A DNA stretch of 64,000 nucleotides from Bacillus sp. Marseille-P3661 (GTDB lineage Bacteria; Bacillota; Bacilli; Bacillales; Bacillaceae_J): positions 905,135-969,134 of the forward strand of contig NZ_LT965954.1 of NCBI RefSeq assembly GCF_900240995.1. Reading direction: 5' to 3'. The position numbers and the translations under genes are program-made. Of this stretch, positions 38,157-47,446 are shown piece after piece. Each line of letters opens with the position of its first letter. The first letter of the stretch is position 1. The notes beneath the pieces are model-generated. The model saw only the letters and a program-made list of their open reading frames with translations, did not search any database and was not told the DNA's origin.

Positions 38157-39605
38157 CTACTCAAACGCCTTATGCACCTTAAGCTGTTTACCTTTTATCT
38201 TTGTATTTTTCATCACATCAAGAACGATTGAGCCTTTACCATTCAGAATCTCAACAAAAGTTTCATTTTCTTGAATTGTAATGATGCCAATATCCTCTGC
38301 TTTGATACCATCAATCTTGGCTATTGTCCCTACAAAGTCAACAGCTCTAAGCTTTTTCTTCTTACCGCCATTAAAGTATAATTTCATAATATCCTGGTTT
38401 AAGTTCACACTTTTATCAACCTTCAGGGTAGGTCGCGCATTTATTTTTTCTTCAAATGCTGCTTTTGCTTTATCAACCGTCTCTTTTGAAGGAACAGGTA
38501 TTTTAGGAATATTAAAGCCTATATACGCCTCAATCTCTGTTAGAAACTTTACTTCATCGGGAGTCATAAATGTAATTGCCTTGCCCTTTTTACCTGCCCT
38601 TCCTGTTCTGCCAGTTCGATGCACATAACTTTCCTTTTCAAGTGGAATATCATAATTAATAACAAGCGAGATATTTTCGACATCAATGCCTCTCGCTGCC
38701 ACATCTGTCGCTATTAAATAGCGAAATTCACCTTTTTTAAAGTCATTCATTACCTCGAAACGGTCTTCTTGATACATTCCACCATGGATTTTGTCGCATG
38801 GATAACCTAACTTGTTCATTCCATCTAAAAGGATGTCAACTCCATCTTTAGTTCGGCAGAAAACAATACAACTAGTAGGATTTTCAACTATTGTAAAAGC
38901 TTGAAGAGCGGAAAACTTTTGTTCTTCTTCAACCTCCACCAACTTATGAGTGATCTGTTTAGTCATACTTTCTGTTTCTTCTAGTTTAATATGTATTGGA
39001 TTTAACATATACGAATGGTATAGTCTTTCAATATCTGCTGGTAGTGTAGCTGAGAATAAACATGTATGCCGTTCAGTTGGCAGTTTCTGTATGATGGCTT
39101 CTACTTGATCAATAAAGCCCATATTTAACATCTCATCCGCTTCATCTATTATTAAATACTTTAATTTATCAACAATAAGAGTGCCCTTTTCGAGATGATC
39201 TAACACACGACCTGGTGTACCTACAACAACATGCGTTTTTTGCTTTAATTCCAATTTTTGTTTTACAAATGATTGTTTTCCATATATTGCTGTTGCCTTT
39301 ATTCGTTTAAACCTCCCTATATTCGTTAGATCTTCTTTTACTTGAGCAGCAAGCTCTCGTGTTGGAGTTAGAACTAACGCCTGCGGTTTATTTTCCTCCC
39401 ACTCAACAAGTTCACATATAGGGATTCCAAAAGCTGCTGTTTTACCGCTCCCAGTTCTTGCCTTAACAACAAGATCTTTTTGGTCTAATGCGACTGGTAT
39501 TACTTTTTGCTGGACTTCTGTTGGAACTTTATAATGTAAATTCGATAACGCTTTTACAATGTCATCACTAATTTTATAATCTTTAAAGCTGCCGTTATTA
39601 CCCAT
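38157..39605 (-). CDS. DbpA/YxiN-like DEAD-box RNA helicase
   Basis: ATP-dependent RNA helicase of 482 residues. Motif I ARTGSGKT, motif Ia PTRELA, DEAD, SAT and the C-terminal motif [10 protein letters not shown] are present in order. The last 75 residues form a DbpA RNA-binding domain that, in B. subtilis YxiN, targets 23S rRNA hairpin 92, so a role in large-subunit assembly is likely. The start at 39605 has GAGG 6 nt upstream; an upstream ATG at 39617 is less likely. Confidence 0.9.
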   Translation of the reverse strand: MGNNGSFKDYKISDDIVKALSNLHYKVPTEVQQKVIPVALDQKDLVVKARTGSGKTAAFGIPICELVEWEENKPQALVLTPTRELAAQVKEDLTNIGRFKRIKATAIYGKQSFVKQKLELKQKTHVVVGTPGRVLDHLEKGTLIVDKLKYLIIDEADEMLNMGFIDQVEAIIQKLPTERHTCLFSATLPADIERLYHSYMLNPIHIKLEETESMTKQITHKLVEVEEEQKFSALQAFTIVENPTSCIVFCRTKDGVDILLDGMNKLGYPCDKIHGGMYQEDRFEVMNDFKKGEFRYLIATDVAARGIDVENISLVINYDIPLEKESYVHRTGRTGRAGKKGKAITFMTPDEVKFLTEIEAYIGFNIPKIPVPSKETVDKAKAAFEEKINARPTLKVDKSVNLNQDIMKLYFNGGKKKKLRAVDFVGTIAKIDGIKAEDIGIITIQENETFVEILNGKGSIVLDVMKNTKIKGKQLKVHKAFE

Positions 39606-39736
39606 AAATGACCTCATATGATTATTTTTTTGATTTTTATTATCCCTTACTCTATTACCAACCTTGCATAATTACCTTTAAGTTAGGTGAAAACATAATA
39701 GTAACATTTTCTATTATTGTAAAAGGAGCAACTTCT

Positions 39737-40221
39737 ATGAGAAGAAGTATAAGTGAAATGAAGTACTTGTTGCATTGTATACTTGTTTTAAACCTTATAG
39801 CATTGATACCAATTTTCCTGAGAAAACCACCTATCAAAGACTGGGTAATCGTCTATTTATTTAACGCGGTTACAAATATTTATACAGACAAGTTTCTTAC
39901 ATACTTTAAAATAGTGCGATATCCAATCCGATTTTCCCAAGAATATTACACACGCACATTTTATTTGATATATTAATATATCCCACATTTACTATTCTTT
40001 ATAATCAAATAACATATAATAAAAAACCTTTCGAAACTTTTTATAAGCTCTTTTATTTTACAATCCCATTGTTAGTAATCGAATTGTGGGCAGAAAAAAA
40101 GACAAGTTTAATTAGATGGAGTAAAAAGTGGAAATGGTATCATACATTTTTATCAGTTAGTTTCAAGTCACTAATAACAAGAATGTTCATTGAATTGATA
40201 AGGAAAATTGATGCAAAGTAA
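39737..40221 (+). pseudogene. frameshifted membrane protein gene (CBO0543-family-like)
   Basis: AAAGGAG precedes ATG 39737 and a frame begins MRRSISEMKYLLHC, with membrane helices, up to YPIRF. After a TTTT run at 39932-39935 homology-like sequence continues in another frame (FPRILHTHILFDILIYP... to a stop at 40219). Adding one T would give one protein of about 161 residues with 3-4 helices, resembling the CBO0543 family. Either a true frameshift or a sequencing error in the T run. Confidence 0.6.
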
Positions 40222-40252
40222 TTGAGTGGCATTTATCCTTAACCGACAAATG

Positions 40253-40282
40253 GTATAGCAAAAGTACCGTTTTTGCTATACA
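40253..40282. terminator. inverted repeat after the frameshifted gene
   Basis: TATAGCAAAA (40254-40263) pairs with TTTTGCTATA (40271-40280). No T-run follows, so termination is uncertain. Confidence 0.4.
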
Positions 40283-40351
40283 CCATAATCATGGATATTT
40301 AAATCCGTAAGTACACAAACTGATAATGAATACCATGAAAGAGGGAATGTT

Positions 40352-41092
40352 ATGAAACATCGTTATTTTTGTAGACTTTTACTAGTCTTCATGCTCGTTT
40401 ATTTCAATCCGATTTGTTCCCTTACTTCAGCACAATATTCTTATCCATTACAAGCCAAATATCCAGATATCATGATTTATAAAGCTCAAACTAACCAAAA
40501 AGTAATCGCCCTAACCTTTGATGATGGACCGGACCAACGCTTTACCCCGCAAATATTGGACGTGTTAAATAACTATAATGTAAAGGCAACTTTTTTCCTG
40601 CTGGGTACTCGTGCACATACATACCCAGACATAACACAAAGAATTTTTAACGAAGGTCATGTTATCGGAAACCACACGTATTGGCACCCACAACTTACAA
40701 AAACTGGTTTAAGCAATATGATATGGGAAATTAATAAAAATGAACAAGAATTGAAATCAATTATTAACATGGAAACTAGCTTATTCCGTGCTCCTTATGG
40801 TGCATTAACCGAACAACAAGTCCAACAATTAGGGAAAATGGGTTATCGTGGTATAGGTTGGTCAGTTGACTCGGAAGATTGGAAAAGTTTATCTTCTGAA
40901 AAAATAAAAGCTAAAATACTAAACGCTGTCCATCCTGGAGCAATCATTTTAATGCACAGTGCAGGACATTGGACGCAAGATCTTTCTGGAACAGTACAAG
41001 CTCTAAATGAACTAATTCCCTATCTTCAAAAAAAAGGCTATGAATTCGTAACTGTTCCTGATCTTTGGGCTATAGAACATGCCGATGAATAA
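40352..41092 (+). CDS. secreted polysaccharide deacetylase
   Basis: NodB-domain deacetylase of 246 residues acting on peptidoglycan or another N-acetylated glycan outside the membrane. Signal peptide about 1-27. The metal-binding Asp-His-His triad is seen in TFDDGPD (about 55-61) and GNHTYWH, and later motifs RAPYG, DSEDW and LMHSAG are all intact. The spacing is close to PdaA/PdaB-type enzymes of spore formers, but which one cannot be told. AGAGGG lies 6-7 nt before the ATG. Confidence 0.88.
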   Translation: MKHRYFCRLLLVFMLVYFNPICSLTSAQYSYPLQAKYPDIMIYKAQTNQKVIALTFDDGPDQRFTPQILDVLNNYNVKATFFLLGTRAHTYPDITQRIFNEGHVIGNHTYWHPQLTKTGLSNMIWEINKNEQELKSIINMETSLFRAPYGALTEQQVQQLGKMGYRGIGWSVDSEDWKSLSSEKIKAKILNAVHPGAIILMHSAGHWTQDLSGTVQALNELIPYLQKKGYEFVTVPDLWAIEHADE

Positions 41093-41161
41093 AGATTTAG
41101 TCGAGATAAAAAAACTGTAACTAATTGACGTAGCAAACTGAATTCGATTTATACATTATTG

Positions 41162-41188
41162 ACGGGCCATGAAACCATCGTGGCCCGT
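41162..41188. repeat. inverted repeat between convergent genes
   Basis: ACGGGCCA (41162-41169) pairs with TGGCCCGT (41181-41188). GC-rich stem without a T-run; a possible terminator for either side. Confidence 0.45.
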
Positions 41189-41208
41189 ATAGTGTAAACG
41201 AAAAAATG

Positions 41209-41916
41209 TTAACAAATACATGTTTTCTTTTTTGCACCAATCTTCCCTCTATTTTCTACCTTTTGTATATAGTCTGTAGCTAAAGGAACTTTGCACGCAG
41301 TTTGTCCAACATCTACATGAACCTTTCCAATCTGTTCAGCTACTTTCTTCGCTTCTTCATGTAGTGGTGATACAAATGCTCCAACAGCTATAACAAAACT
41401 ATTCATCACATATCTAACCCGGTTTTTTTCATCATGAATGGAGGTCGCAATCTTATTTAACAATTGTTTGATTTCATTTAAATCGAGCTTTACATCTGGT
41501 GTGATCGATAAATAATTAGCATATGTACTCCAGCCGCAAGTAGCCACCATCTCGGTGCTTGAATGCATCCATCTTCTCGCTAACTCAAGAGCAAAGTCAC
41601 TTTCTGCTGTTACATTAGCAACAGTATATTCTGCGAGCATATACCAATATGCTTTTTCAACCCATTGTTCCAATATGTCCTTTGTCATAGATTTTGGATT
41701 TATAGACAATCCAGCCAAATACATCGCATCATGGTTGCCCGAATCGTATAATTGCAGAGCTAACATATGTTCTTTTTTGACATACTTAACCAGCTTTTTC
41801 AAGTCACCTACTTTAACACCATACAAAGGTTCTTTAGCACCATGTCGTATAAAGGTTTGTTTCGTTTGATCTGTCCCCAACTCTTCAAGCTTTTTCATTA
41901 TTTCTTCATAATTCAT
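41209..41916 (-). CDS. DNA alkylation repair protein, AlkD-like HEAT-repeat family
   Basis: 235-residue helical protein of the AlkC/AlkD superfamily (DNA_alkylation). Features: GAKEPLYGVKVGDLKKL near residues 27-43, and a conserved WVEKAYWYMLAEYTVANV region. Many members lack glycosylase activity, and the catalytic Trp/Asp of B. cereus AlkD cannot be placed with certainty here. It ends in an unusual KKKTCIC tail. The start at 41916 has GGGGG 7 nt upstream. Confidence 0.75.
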   Translation of the reverse strand: MNYEEIMKKLEELGTDQTKQTFIRHGAKEPLYGVKVGDLKKLVKYVKKEHMLALQLYDSGNHDAMYLAGLSINPKSMTKDILEQWVEKAYWYMLAEYTVANVTAESDFALELARRWMHSSTEMVATCGWSTYANYLSITPDVKLDLNEIKQLLNKIATSIHDEKNRVRYVMNSFVIAVGAFVSPLHEEAKKVAEQIGKVHVDVGQTACKVPLATDYIQKVENRGKIGAKKKTCIC

Positions 41917-42113
41917 TTGTAATCCCCCTAAAAGCACACCTTTTTTACTGCTTGCTAACATAATTCCCTTCAGTTTGATAGATCATAACTAACTCTGCTT
42001 GATTCATAACAGTTTATTGTATTAATATGGAATAAGCAACTGCAATTTGTATACTTCCCTAATAAAGGAATTAACTTCCTTAGAAGGTAAAAAAATTAAG
42101 GAGAACAAATCAA

Positions 42114-42533
42114 ATGGGATCAAATACTGTACAGGATATTAAACATTCTATTATTATCGAAACGTCAATTCAAAAAGTTTGGAATACAACCTCCACCTCC
42201 GAAGGCATTACTTCTTGGTTTATGCCGAACAACTTGGAGCCTACTGTTGGACACGAATTTCATTTACAGTCCCCTTTTGGACCATCGCCATGTAAAGTAC
42301 TAGAAGTTGATGCGCCACATAAGCTTTCTTTTTCATGGGATACTGATGGCTGGGTAGTATCATTTATTTTAAAAGAGCTTGATGATAAAACTGAATTTAC
42401 ACTTATCCATGGCGGTTGGAAAGATGATGAAATTGTACCGAAAGCTGGAGAAAAAAGTTCTGTTATTCGTGAGCGCATGAATCAAGGTTGGGCTGGCATC
42501 ATCCAAAAGCTAAAGAATGTAGTCGAGGAATAA
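42114..42533 (+). CDS. SRPBCC/AHSA1 domain protein
   Basis: 139-residue START-like protein of the AHSA1 (YndB-like) family with the hydrophobic-pocket fold. Visible: the N-terminal strand [16 protein letters not shown], the [13 protein letters not shown] strands and a long C-terminal helix. It probably binds a small lipid-like ligand; no enzymatic role can be inferred. AAGGAG lies about 10 nt upstream of the ATG. It is alone. Confidence 0.8.
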   Translation: MGSNTVQDIKHSIIIETSIQKVWNTTSTSEGITSWFMPNNLEPTVGHEFHLQSPFGPSPCKVLEVDAPHKLSFSWDTDGWVVSFILKELDDKTEFTLIHGGWKDDEIVPKAGEKSSVIRERMNQGWAGIIQKLKNVVEE

Positions 42534-42563
42534 TTTAAATAGGTAGCTTAGTTTATGCTGCGG

Positions 42564-42589
42564 AATCGAGAGAGCCCTCTCTCTCGATT
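42564..42589. repeat. inverted repeat after the SRPBCC gene
   Basis: AATCGAGAGAG (42564-42574) pairs with CTCTCTCGATT (42579-42589), 4-nt loop. No T-run follows, so it is either a weak terminator or an RNA-processing hairpin. Confidence 0.5.
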
Positions 42590-42708
42590 ACCGTTGCTTT
42601 AGTTAATATAACTTTTTATAGCAGGTAAACTCCTTTATATACGTTGTTAGCATCGTATTAGTTGTTTATACTCCCCTATGTTTGTCACTATTTCTATCTT
42701 GCTGTCTA

Positions 42709-42739
42709 AAAAAGACCCGAGCGAGTTGCCCGAGCCTTC
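42709..42739 (-). terminator. cadA terminator
   Basis: On the minus strand AAGGCTCGGGC pairs with GCTCGGGTCTT using several G-U pairs, followed by TTTT. Confidence 0.6.
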
Positions 42740-42763
42740 ATTTATTCATTTCCGTATAAAATC

Positions 42764-44902
42764 TTATTGTCTAACTTTTAACAGCCGCAGACTATTCAAT
42801 GTCACAAGTAACGTTGCACCCATATCTGCAAAAATAGCCATCCATAATGTTAACCATCCAGGAATAATCAGCAATAACGCTAACACCTTTATACCTAAAG
42901 AGAAGGTGATATTTTGCTTTATAATAAGCAGCGAACAACGGCTCAATTTAATTGCAAACGGCAGCTTTTCTAAATCATCTGCCATTAGTGCTATATCTGC
43001 AGTTTCCAAGGCTGTATCTGTGCCTGCTCCCCCCATCGCAATCCCGACTGTTGATGCCGCAAGCGCTGGTGCATCATTCACCCCATCTCCAACCATCGCT
43101 ACATTTCCATATTGTTTCCTCAATGCTTTGATGTTCTCTAATTTATCTTGCGGAAGTAGCTCAGCCTTCACTTCTGTAATACCTAGCTGCGCACCGATTG
43201 CATCAGCTGTAATTTTGTTGTCCCCTGTAAGCATTATCGTTTTCTTTACACCAATCCTTTGAAGTTTCTCAATTACCTCTTTACTAGTATTACGAACCTC
43301 ATCGGCTACTGCAATCATTGCAACTATTTTTTCTTCAGTGCCAATGATCATTACTGTTTTACCTTGTCCTTGTAAACTGTGAATAGTGCTTTTTAAATGA
43401 TCATCAAAATTGGGAACATTTAAATCGCCAAACAATTTAGGACTTCCAACATAATATAAACGGTCATTCACAACTGCTCTTACACCCTTACCTGTTATTT
43501 CCCCGAAGTCATCAACATCTATAGATTTAAAATCAATTCTGTTCTGCTCAGCTTTTCGAACAATGGCCGATGCCAATGGGTGCTGCGAACCTTTTTCAAT
43601 TGCTGCAGTGATCCCTAAAATTTGCTGTTCATTACTATCAGTAGTAATCATAACGATATCTGTCACCACAGGCATTCCTTTTGTTAAAGTTCCCGTCTTA
43701 TCAAAAGCAATGGCTGATAAAGCTCCTGTTTGTTCTAAGTAAACGCCACCTTTAATTAAAACACCTTGTTTCGCTGCATTGCCAATAGCGGTTACAATAG
43801 CAATTGGAGTTGAGATAACTAATGCACATGGACACCCTACAACCAATACAGTTAGCCCACGATAAATCCACTCACTCCAGTCTGCACCAAGCAACAATGG
43901 TGAGAAAACTGCAATAATAAAGGCAATTAATATTATGGCTGGTGTATAATATTTTGCAAATCTATCAACAAATTGTTGAGATGGTGCCCTTTCTGCCTGC
44001 GCTTCCTCTACTAAATGAATAATTTTAGCTAGTGTTGTATCTTCAACAGTTTTAGTTACTAGCACCTCTAGTAAGCCCTTTTCATTTATAGTTCCAGCAT
44101 ATACTTCATCACCGCTCGATTTAGAAACTGGTACTGATTCACCCGTAATCGCAGCCTGATTGATAGTAGAAGTTCCTTTAATCACTTCACCATCCATCGC
44201 CAACTTTTGGCCAGGCTTAACGATCATAATGTCCCCAATTTCAATTTTATCTACTGGAACAGCCATTTCCACATCGTTTCTTCTGATGAGAGCTTCCTTC
44301 GGAGAAATCTCCATTAATGATCGGATTGATCGCCTTGCCTTATCCATTGAATACGTCTCAAGCGCCTCACTTACAGCAAATAAGATAACAACAGTAGCAC
44401 CCTCACCCCACTCGCCTATGGCTGCAGCACCTATAATAGCAATGGTCATCAATGTGCTCATGTTAAAATTTAAGGAAATTAGGTTCTTTATACCTTTGAT
44501 AAATAACGAATAACCACCTATCAAAATAGATAGCAAATAAAATCCTGTAGAAAGCAAACTTCCTTCCCCATATTGCTTACCTAACACCCATGCTGCTACT
44601 AGTAATAAGAAAGCAAGAATTACTTTTTGGTTTTCTCTTTTATTCCAGAATGGTTCTTTTTTAATTTCGGGCCTTGTCTTTTCAGGAAAAATTCTTAAGT
44701 TATCAAAAGCACCCGCTTTTTCTAATTGTTCGATGGTAGTACTTCCATACACAGTGATTTTTGCGGCACCAAAGTTTATATTCGCATCTAAAACACCATC
44801 CAGGTGTTTAACGTTCTGTTCGAACTTATTTGCACAGCTTGCTCATGATAATCCTTGAATACGATATACATTTTTGTCCTTCGGCATATCCTGATCTGAC
44901 AC
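42764..44902 (-). CDS. cadA: cadmium/zinc-exporting P1B ATPase with an in-frame UGA in the metal-binding CxxC
   Basis: A 712-residue frame starting at GTG 44902 (GGAGG 8 nt upstream, directly after the cadC stop). The N-terminal heavy-metal-associated domain reads [18 protein letters not shown], so codon 20 is TGA where the first Cys of GLSCASC belongs. The rest is intact: TGES loop, CPC at 357-359 in the transport helix, phosphorylated D401 in DKTGTLT. It would export Cd2+/Zn2+/Pb2+. If UGA stops, only a fragment is made; no internal start with a ribosome site is seen before residue 51, so recoding or true inactivation are the options. Confidence 0.85.
44816..44845 (-). other. in-frame UGA codon and SECIS-like hairpin in cadA
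   Basis: TGA is at 44845-44843. On the mRNA, GUUC-GAACA-GAAC can fold with its loop starting 22 nt after the UGA and with G in the first loop position. This fits the loose bacterial SECIS pattern, but a 4-bp stem is weak evidence by itself. Confidence 0.4.
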
Positions 44903-45280
44903 TTAAACCCCCTCCTTTAAATGTTCCAAAGTTATCAGAATGAGCTGTTTAACATGCGTATCATCTAGAGAGTAAAAAGCTAATTTGCCTTCTTTTCTAA
45001 ATCTTGCTAAGCCCATTTTTTTCATTGTTCGTAAATGATGGGAGGCTGTAGCAACAGATGACTGTATGATGTTTGCAACATCACAAACACATAATTCATC
45101 CTCTAGACATAAAGCATATGCAATTTTTGCTCTATTCTCATCTGCTAATACCTTATAGACTTTAGCCAACTTCTCTATATTTTCTATCATAAGAGCATTT
45201 TGAATACGGTTAACCTTTTCTTTATCAAAGCAAAAAACATCACAGCTATCTTTTGAACTCAAGCCACTCACCCACTTCAT
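44903..45280 (-). CDS. cadC: metal-sensing repressor CadC (ArsR/SmtB family)
   Basis: Winged-helix repressor released from DNA by Cd2+/Pb2+/Zn2+. The N-terminal cysteines in CDVFC and the ELCVCD pair in the recognition-helix region are the CadC alpha3N metal-site ligands; the helix-turn-helix SSVATASHHLRTMKK is present. The frame starts at ATG 45280, but TTG 45262 (giving MSSKDSCDVFC) has a better-placed GGTGAG and lies closer to family N-termini. Its stop is immediately followed by the cadA start. A CadC operator overlaps the promoter. Confidence 0.9.
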   Translation of the reverse strand: MKWVSGLSSKDSCDVFCFDKEKVNRIQNALMIENIEKLAKVYKVLADENRAKIAYALCLEDELCVCDVANIIQSSVATASHHLRTMKKMGLARFRKEGKLAFYSLDDTHVKQLILITLEHLKEGV

Positions 45281-45304
45281 TCAAATATAGATTTGAATAT
45301 TATA
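45279..45304 (-). promoter_or_regulatory. cad operator and -10 region
   Basis: ATTCAAAT-ATAG-ATTTGAAT (45279-45298) is a perfect 8-bp inverted repeat of the cadO type. It directly abuts a minus-strand -10 TATAAT (45299-45304). CadC bound here would block transcription of cadC-cadA. Confidence 0.7.
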
Positions 45305-45308
45305 GTAT

Positions 45309-45358
45309 AAATTAACCAATATCATTCAAAAATTAATTAAAATGATATTGGTTAATTT
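45309..45358. repeat. perfect 18-bp inverted repeat upstream of the cad promoter
   Basis: Arms 45309-45326 and 45341-45358 (AAATTAACCAATATCATT and its complement) are separated by 14 bp. It covers the cadC -35 region. Beyond it, minus-strand sequence at about 45335-45455 reads as a short gene-like frame (DAKILLMDVGTSYVKVHN...) without a ribosome site, possibly a remnant. Confidence 0.75.
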
Positions 45359-45498
45359 TCACCTTTTCCATATCTAACAAAGGATCTTCCAATATATTAT
45401 GTACCTTCACATAGGATGTTCCTACATCCATTAATAATATTTTAGCATCTTTATAAAATTAATATCTTTTTTGAGCAAAGAACGATTCTAGATTAAAG

Positions 45499-45518
45499 AG
45501 CCTGTCTCTAGACAGGCT
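45499..45518 (-). terminator. terminator overlapping the stop of the small membrane protein gene
   Basis: AGCCTGTC (45499-45506) pairs with GACAGGCT (45511-45518). On the minus strand the first arm encodes the last residues and the stop (KPV-TAG), and CTCTTTAATC follows. Confidence 0.6.
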
Positions 45519-45708
45519 TATGTTCATTCTTTTGAAGAGTTTGACTTTCAATTAATCTTCTCTCCAGTTCCTTTGCTTTTTCTTCTTCCTTCTTTGAATA
45601 TCTTATTACGAACTGAACTACAAGTATAGTTATTATAATTATTGCTGCTAAAGAAATTAGTGAAGGAATGTATTCTAATTTATTTTCAGGAAAGTACAAC
45701 AAATTCAT
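45508..45708 (-). CDS. small single-pass membrane protein, unknown
   Basis: 66 residues: a short N-terminus, one membrane helix at about 15-37 (SLISLAAIIIITILVVQFVI) and a charged C-terminal helix with coiled-coil character (KKEEEKAKELERRLIE). GGGAG lies 9 nt before the ATG. It has its own terminator, which supports a real gene. I recognise no family. It lies upstream of cadC but with its own terminator it is not in that operon. Confidence 0.55.
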   Translation of the reverse strand: MNLLYFPENKLEYIPSLISLAAIIIITILVVQFVIRYSKKEEEKAKELERRLIESQTLQKNEHKPV

Positions 45709-45742
45709 TTAACCTAACTCCCTTCAAAACAATTTACTAGGT

Positions 45743-46030
45743 CTAAAAAAAGAGCAACACTTGCCCCAACTTAACTATAATATCATTCGCCACCTCTTCA
45801 TACAAATTGTAATTAATAAATTTAACTAACAGTCTTTTTGGGGGCTTTAGGAACTGTAATACCTGATTTTCATAAATGGCACCTATTGCTAATCAAGTCA
45901 CTAAAAGCGTACCTATTGTCCAGAGGTCAGGACTTAAAAAGTAAAAAATTCCTGTCACACATGAAACGAAAATACATACTATATCGTACACAAATTTTAA
46001 ATCTTCTAAAAAGTAGCATTTACAAATCAT
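45743..46030 (-). pseudogene. possible membrane-protein remnant with one in-frame TGA
   Basis: The 400-bp gap before the czrA-like gene contains a minus-strand frame of 95 codons interrupted once, by TGA at codon 46 (45895-45893). The translation looks like a membrane protein (DIVCIFVSCVTGIFYF, then LAIGAIYENQVLQFLKPPKRL). There is no ribosome site, and the TGA would most naturally replace Trp. Probably a decayed gene fragment, possibly only chance. Confidence 0.25.
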
Positions 46031-46076
46031 TGATAAGGTGCTAGATTATTTTATATATATGAATAATTGCTCATGT
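46030..46076 (+). promoter_or_regulatory. czrA promoter and operator
   Basis: TTGATA (46030-46035) and TATATA (46052-46057) are 16 bp apart. Overlapping the start site, ATATGAATAATTGCTCATGT (46057-46076) is an imperfect palindrome close to the CzrA/SmtB operator (ATATGAACAATTGTTCATAT). Confidence 0.6.
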
Positions 46077-46108
46077 GTATAATACTTCAAAGCAGGAGGA
46101 TCATAGAT

Positions 46109-46417
46109 ATGGAAATGAATGAACATCACTACTTAGATCCCGAAATCGTTGAAACTGTTTCAAGAACATTTAAGGCTTTAGGTGACCCTACTAGAATTAA
46201 GGTTTTATATCTATTATCACAGGAAGAATGTTCTGTCGGACATATTGCTGAAGTATTAGGTATGACACAATCTGCTGTATCCCATCAACTATCATTCCTA
46301 AAAAACCTGCGTTTAGTAAAATCACGTAGAGAAGGCAAATCTATTTTTTATACGTACGACGACGAACACGTAATTGATATTTTAAAACTAATGATACACC
46401 ATTCATCGCATCATTAG
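46109..46417 (+). CDS. czrA: zinc-responsive repressor CzrA-like (ArsR/SmtB family)
   Basis: 102-residue winged-helix dimer that releases its operator on binding Zn2+. The helix-turn-helix is [20 protein letters not shown]. The C-terminal helix holds the alpha5 zinc-site ligands in [19 protein letters not shown] (D-x-H plus a later H pair). The start at 46109 has GGAGG 9 nt upstream; the frame's earlier ATG at 46067 lies inside the operator. The next gene, a cation exporter, follows after 15 bp. Confidence 0.9.
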   Translation: MEMNEHHYLDPEIVETVSRTFKALGDPTRIKVLYLLSQEECSVGHIAEVLGMTQSAVSHQLSFLKNLRLVKSRREGKSIFYTYDDEHVIDILKLMIHHSSHH

Positions 46418-46432
46418 GAGGGAGGACATAGC

Positions 46433-47374
46433 ATGCATCACCACCATCATGGCCATGGTCATCACGATCATGATCATCATCACGGACATCATCACGGGCC
46501 AACTAGAGAAGGCAATAAAAAAGGCCTAACGATGGCATTGCTTATTACGAGTTGTATTATGCTTTTGGAATTTTTCGGTGGATTGATAACAAATAGCTTA
46601 GCATTATTATCTGATTCAGGCCATATGCTAAGTGACGCCAGCTCTTTAGCACTAAGTCTAGTAGCAATGTGGTTCGCAACTAAACCTGCATCACCAAATA
46701 AAACATATGGTTTTTATCGCTTTGAAATACTTGCTGCTTTGTTTAATGGTGTTACCCTCTTCTTAATTGCCGGGTTTATTGTTTGGGAAGCATATGAGAG
46801 ATTCCTTGATCCCCCAACAGTTGCGAGTGGTACTATGATGTTAATTGCATCGATAGGCCTGTTTGCAAACTTACTTAGTGCATGGGCATTAATTAGCCAA
46901 GGTGATGTGAAAGATAATGTAAACATACGCAGCGCCTATTTGCATGTACTTGGTGATGCATTAGGTTCTGTTGGAGCAATAGTAGCTGGATTGGTTATGT
47001 TTTATTTTGAGTGGTATTTAGCTGACCCAATAATTAGTGTGGTAGTTGCCCTGTTAATCTTGAAAAGCGCATGGGGCGTTATTAAACATACTATTCACAT
47101 TCTTATGGAAGGAACCCCGATGACCATTGACCAACAAGAGGTTGAAAAAACATTAACACAAATTCCAGGAGTAATTAACATCCACGACCTCCACATTTGG
47201 ACGATCACATCAGGATTAGATTCCCTAAGCTGTCACATCTTAATTGAAGATGACAAAGACAGCCAAGTCATTCTTCAAGAAGCAATCTATAAAATCGAGG
47301 ATCATTTTAAAATAAAACATACTACAATCCAAGTTGAAAAATCAAACCTTCAGCATGCCGAAACTGAAGTATAA
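46433..47374 (+). CDS. czcD: cation diffusion facilitator, zinc/cadmium exporter CzcD-like
   Basis: Proton-coupled exporter of Zn2+, Cd2+ or Co2+, 313 residues. The N-terminus is a His-rich tail (HHHHGHGHHDHDHHHGHHHG), followed by six membrane helices, the transport-site residues in ALLSDSGHMLSDASSL (HxxxD) and a second site in HVLGDALGS, and a C-terminal ferredoxin-like cytosolic domain. GGAGG lies 7 nt before the ATG. It forms an operon with the czrA repressor. Confidence 0.94.
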   Translation: MHHHHHGHGHHDHDHHHGHHHGPTREGNKKGLTMALLITSCIMLLEFFGGLITNSLALLSDSGHMLSDASSLALSLVAMWFATKPASPNKTYGFYRFEILAALFNGVTLFLIAGFIVWEAYERFLDPPTVASGTMMLIASIGLFANLLSAWALISQGDVKDNVNIRSAYLHVLGDALGSVGAIVAGLVMFYFEWYLADPIISVVVALLILKSAWGVIKHTIHILMEGTPMTIDQQEVEKTLTQIPGVINIHDLHIWTITSGLDSLSCHILIEDDKDSQVILQEAIYKIEDHFKIKHTTIQVEKSNLQHAETEV

Positions 47375-47396
47375 TAGTAAAAGCGCAATCTATTTA

Positions 47397-47438
47397 AAAA
47401 CAGGAAAATAGCATAACACGCTATTTTCCTGTTTTTTG
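47397..47438. terminator. bidirectional terminator between czcD and the next gene
   Basis: AAACAGGAAAATAGC pairs with GCTATTTTCCTGTTT, 8-nt or so loop, then TTTG. It lies between convergent genes. Confidence 0.85.
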
Positions 47439-47446
47439 TTTAATTA

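Noticed and set aside
42764-44752. cadA starting at GTG 44752 (662 residues)
   Set aside because: No ribosome site there, and the upstream in-frame sequence is a conserved metal-binding domain interrupted only by TGA.
45838-46044. Plus-strand 68-codon ORF
   Set aside because: No ribosome site, no recognisable features, and it overlaps the czrA promoter region.
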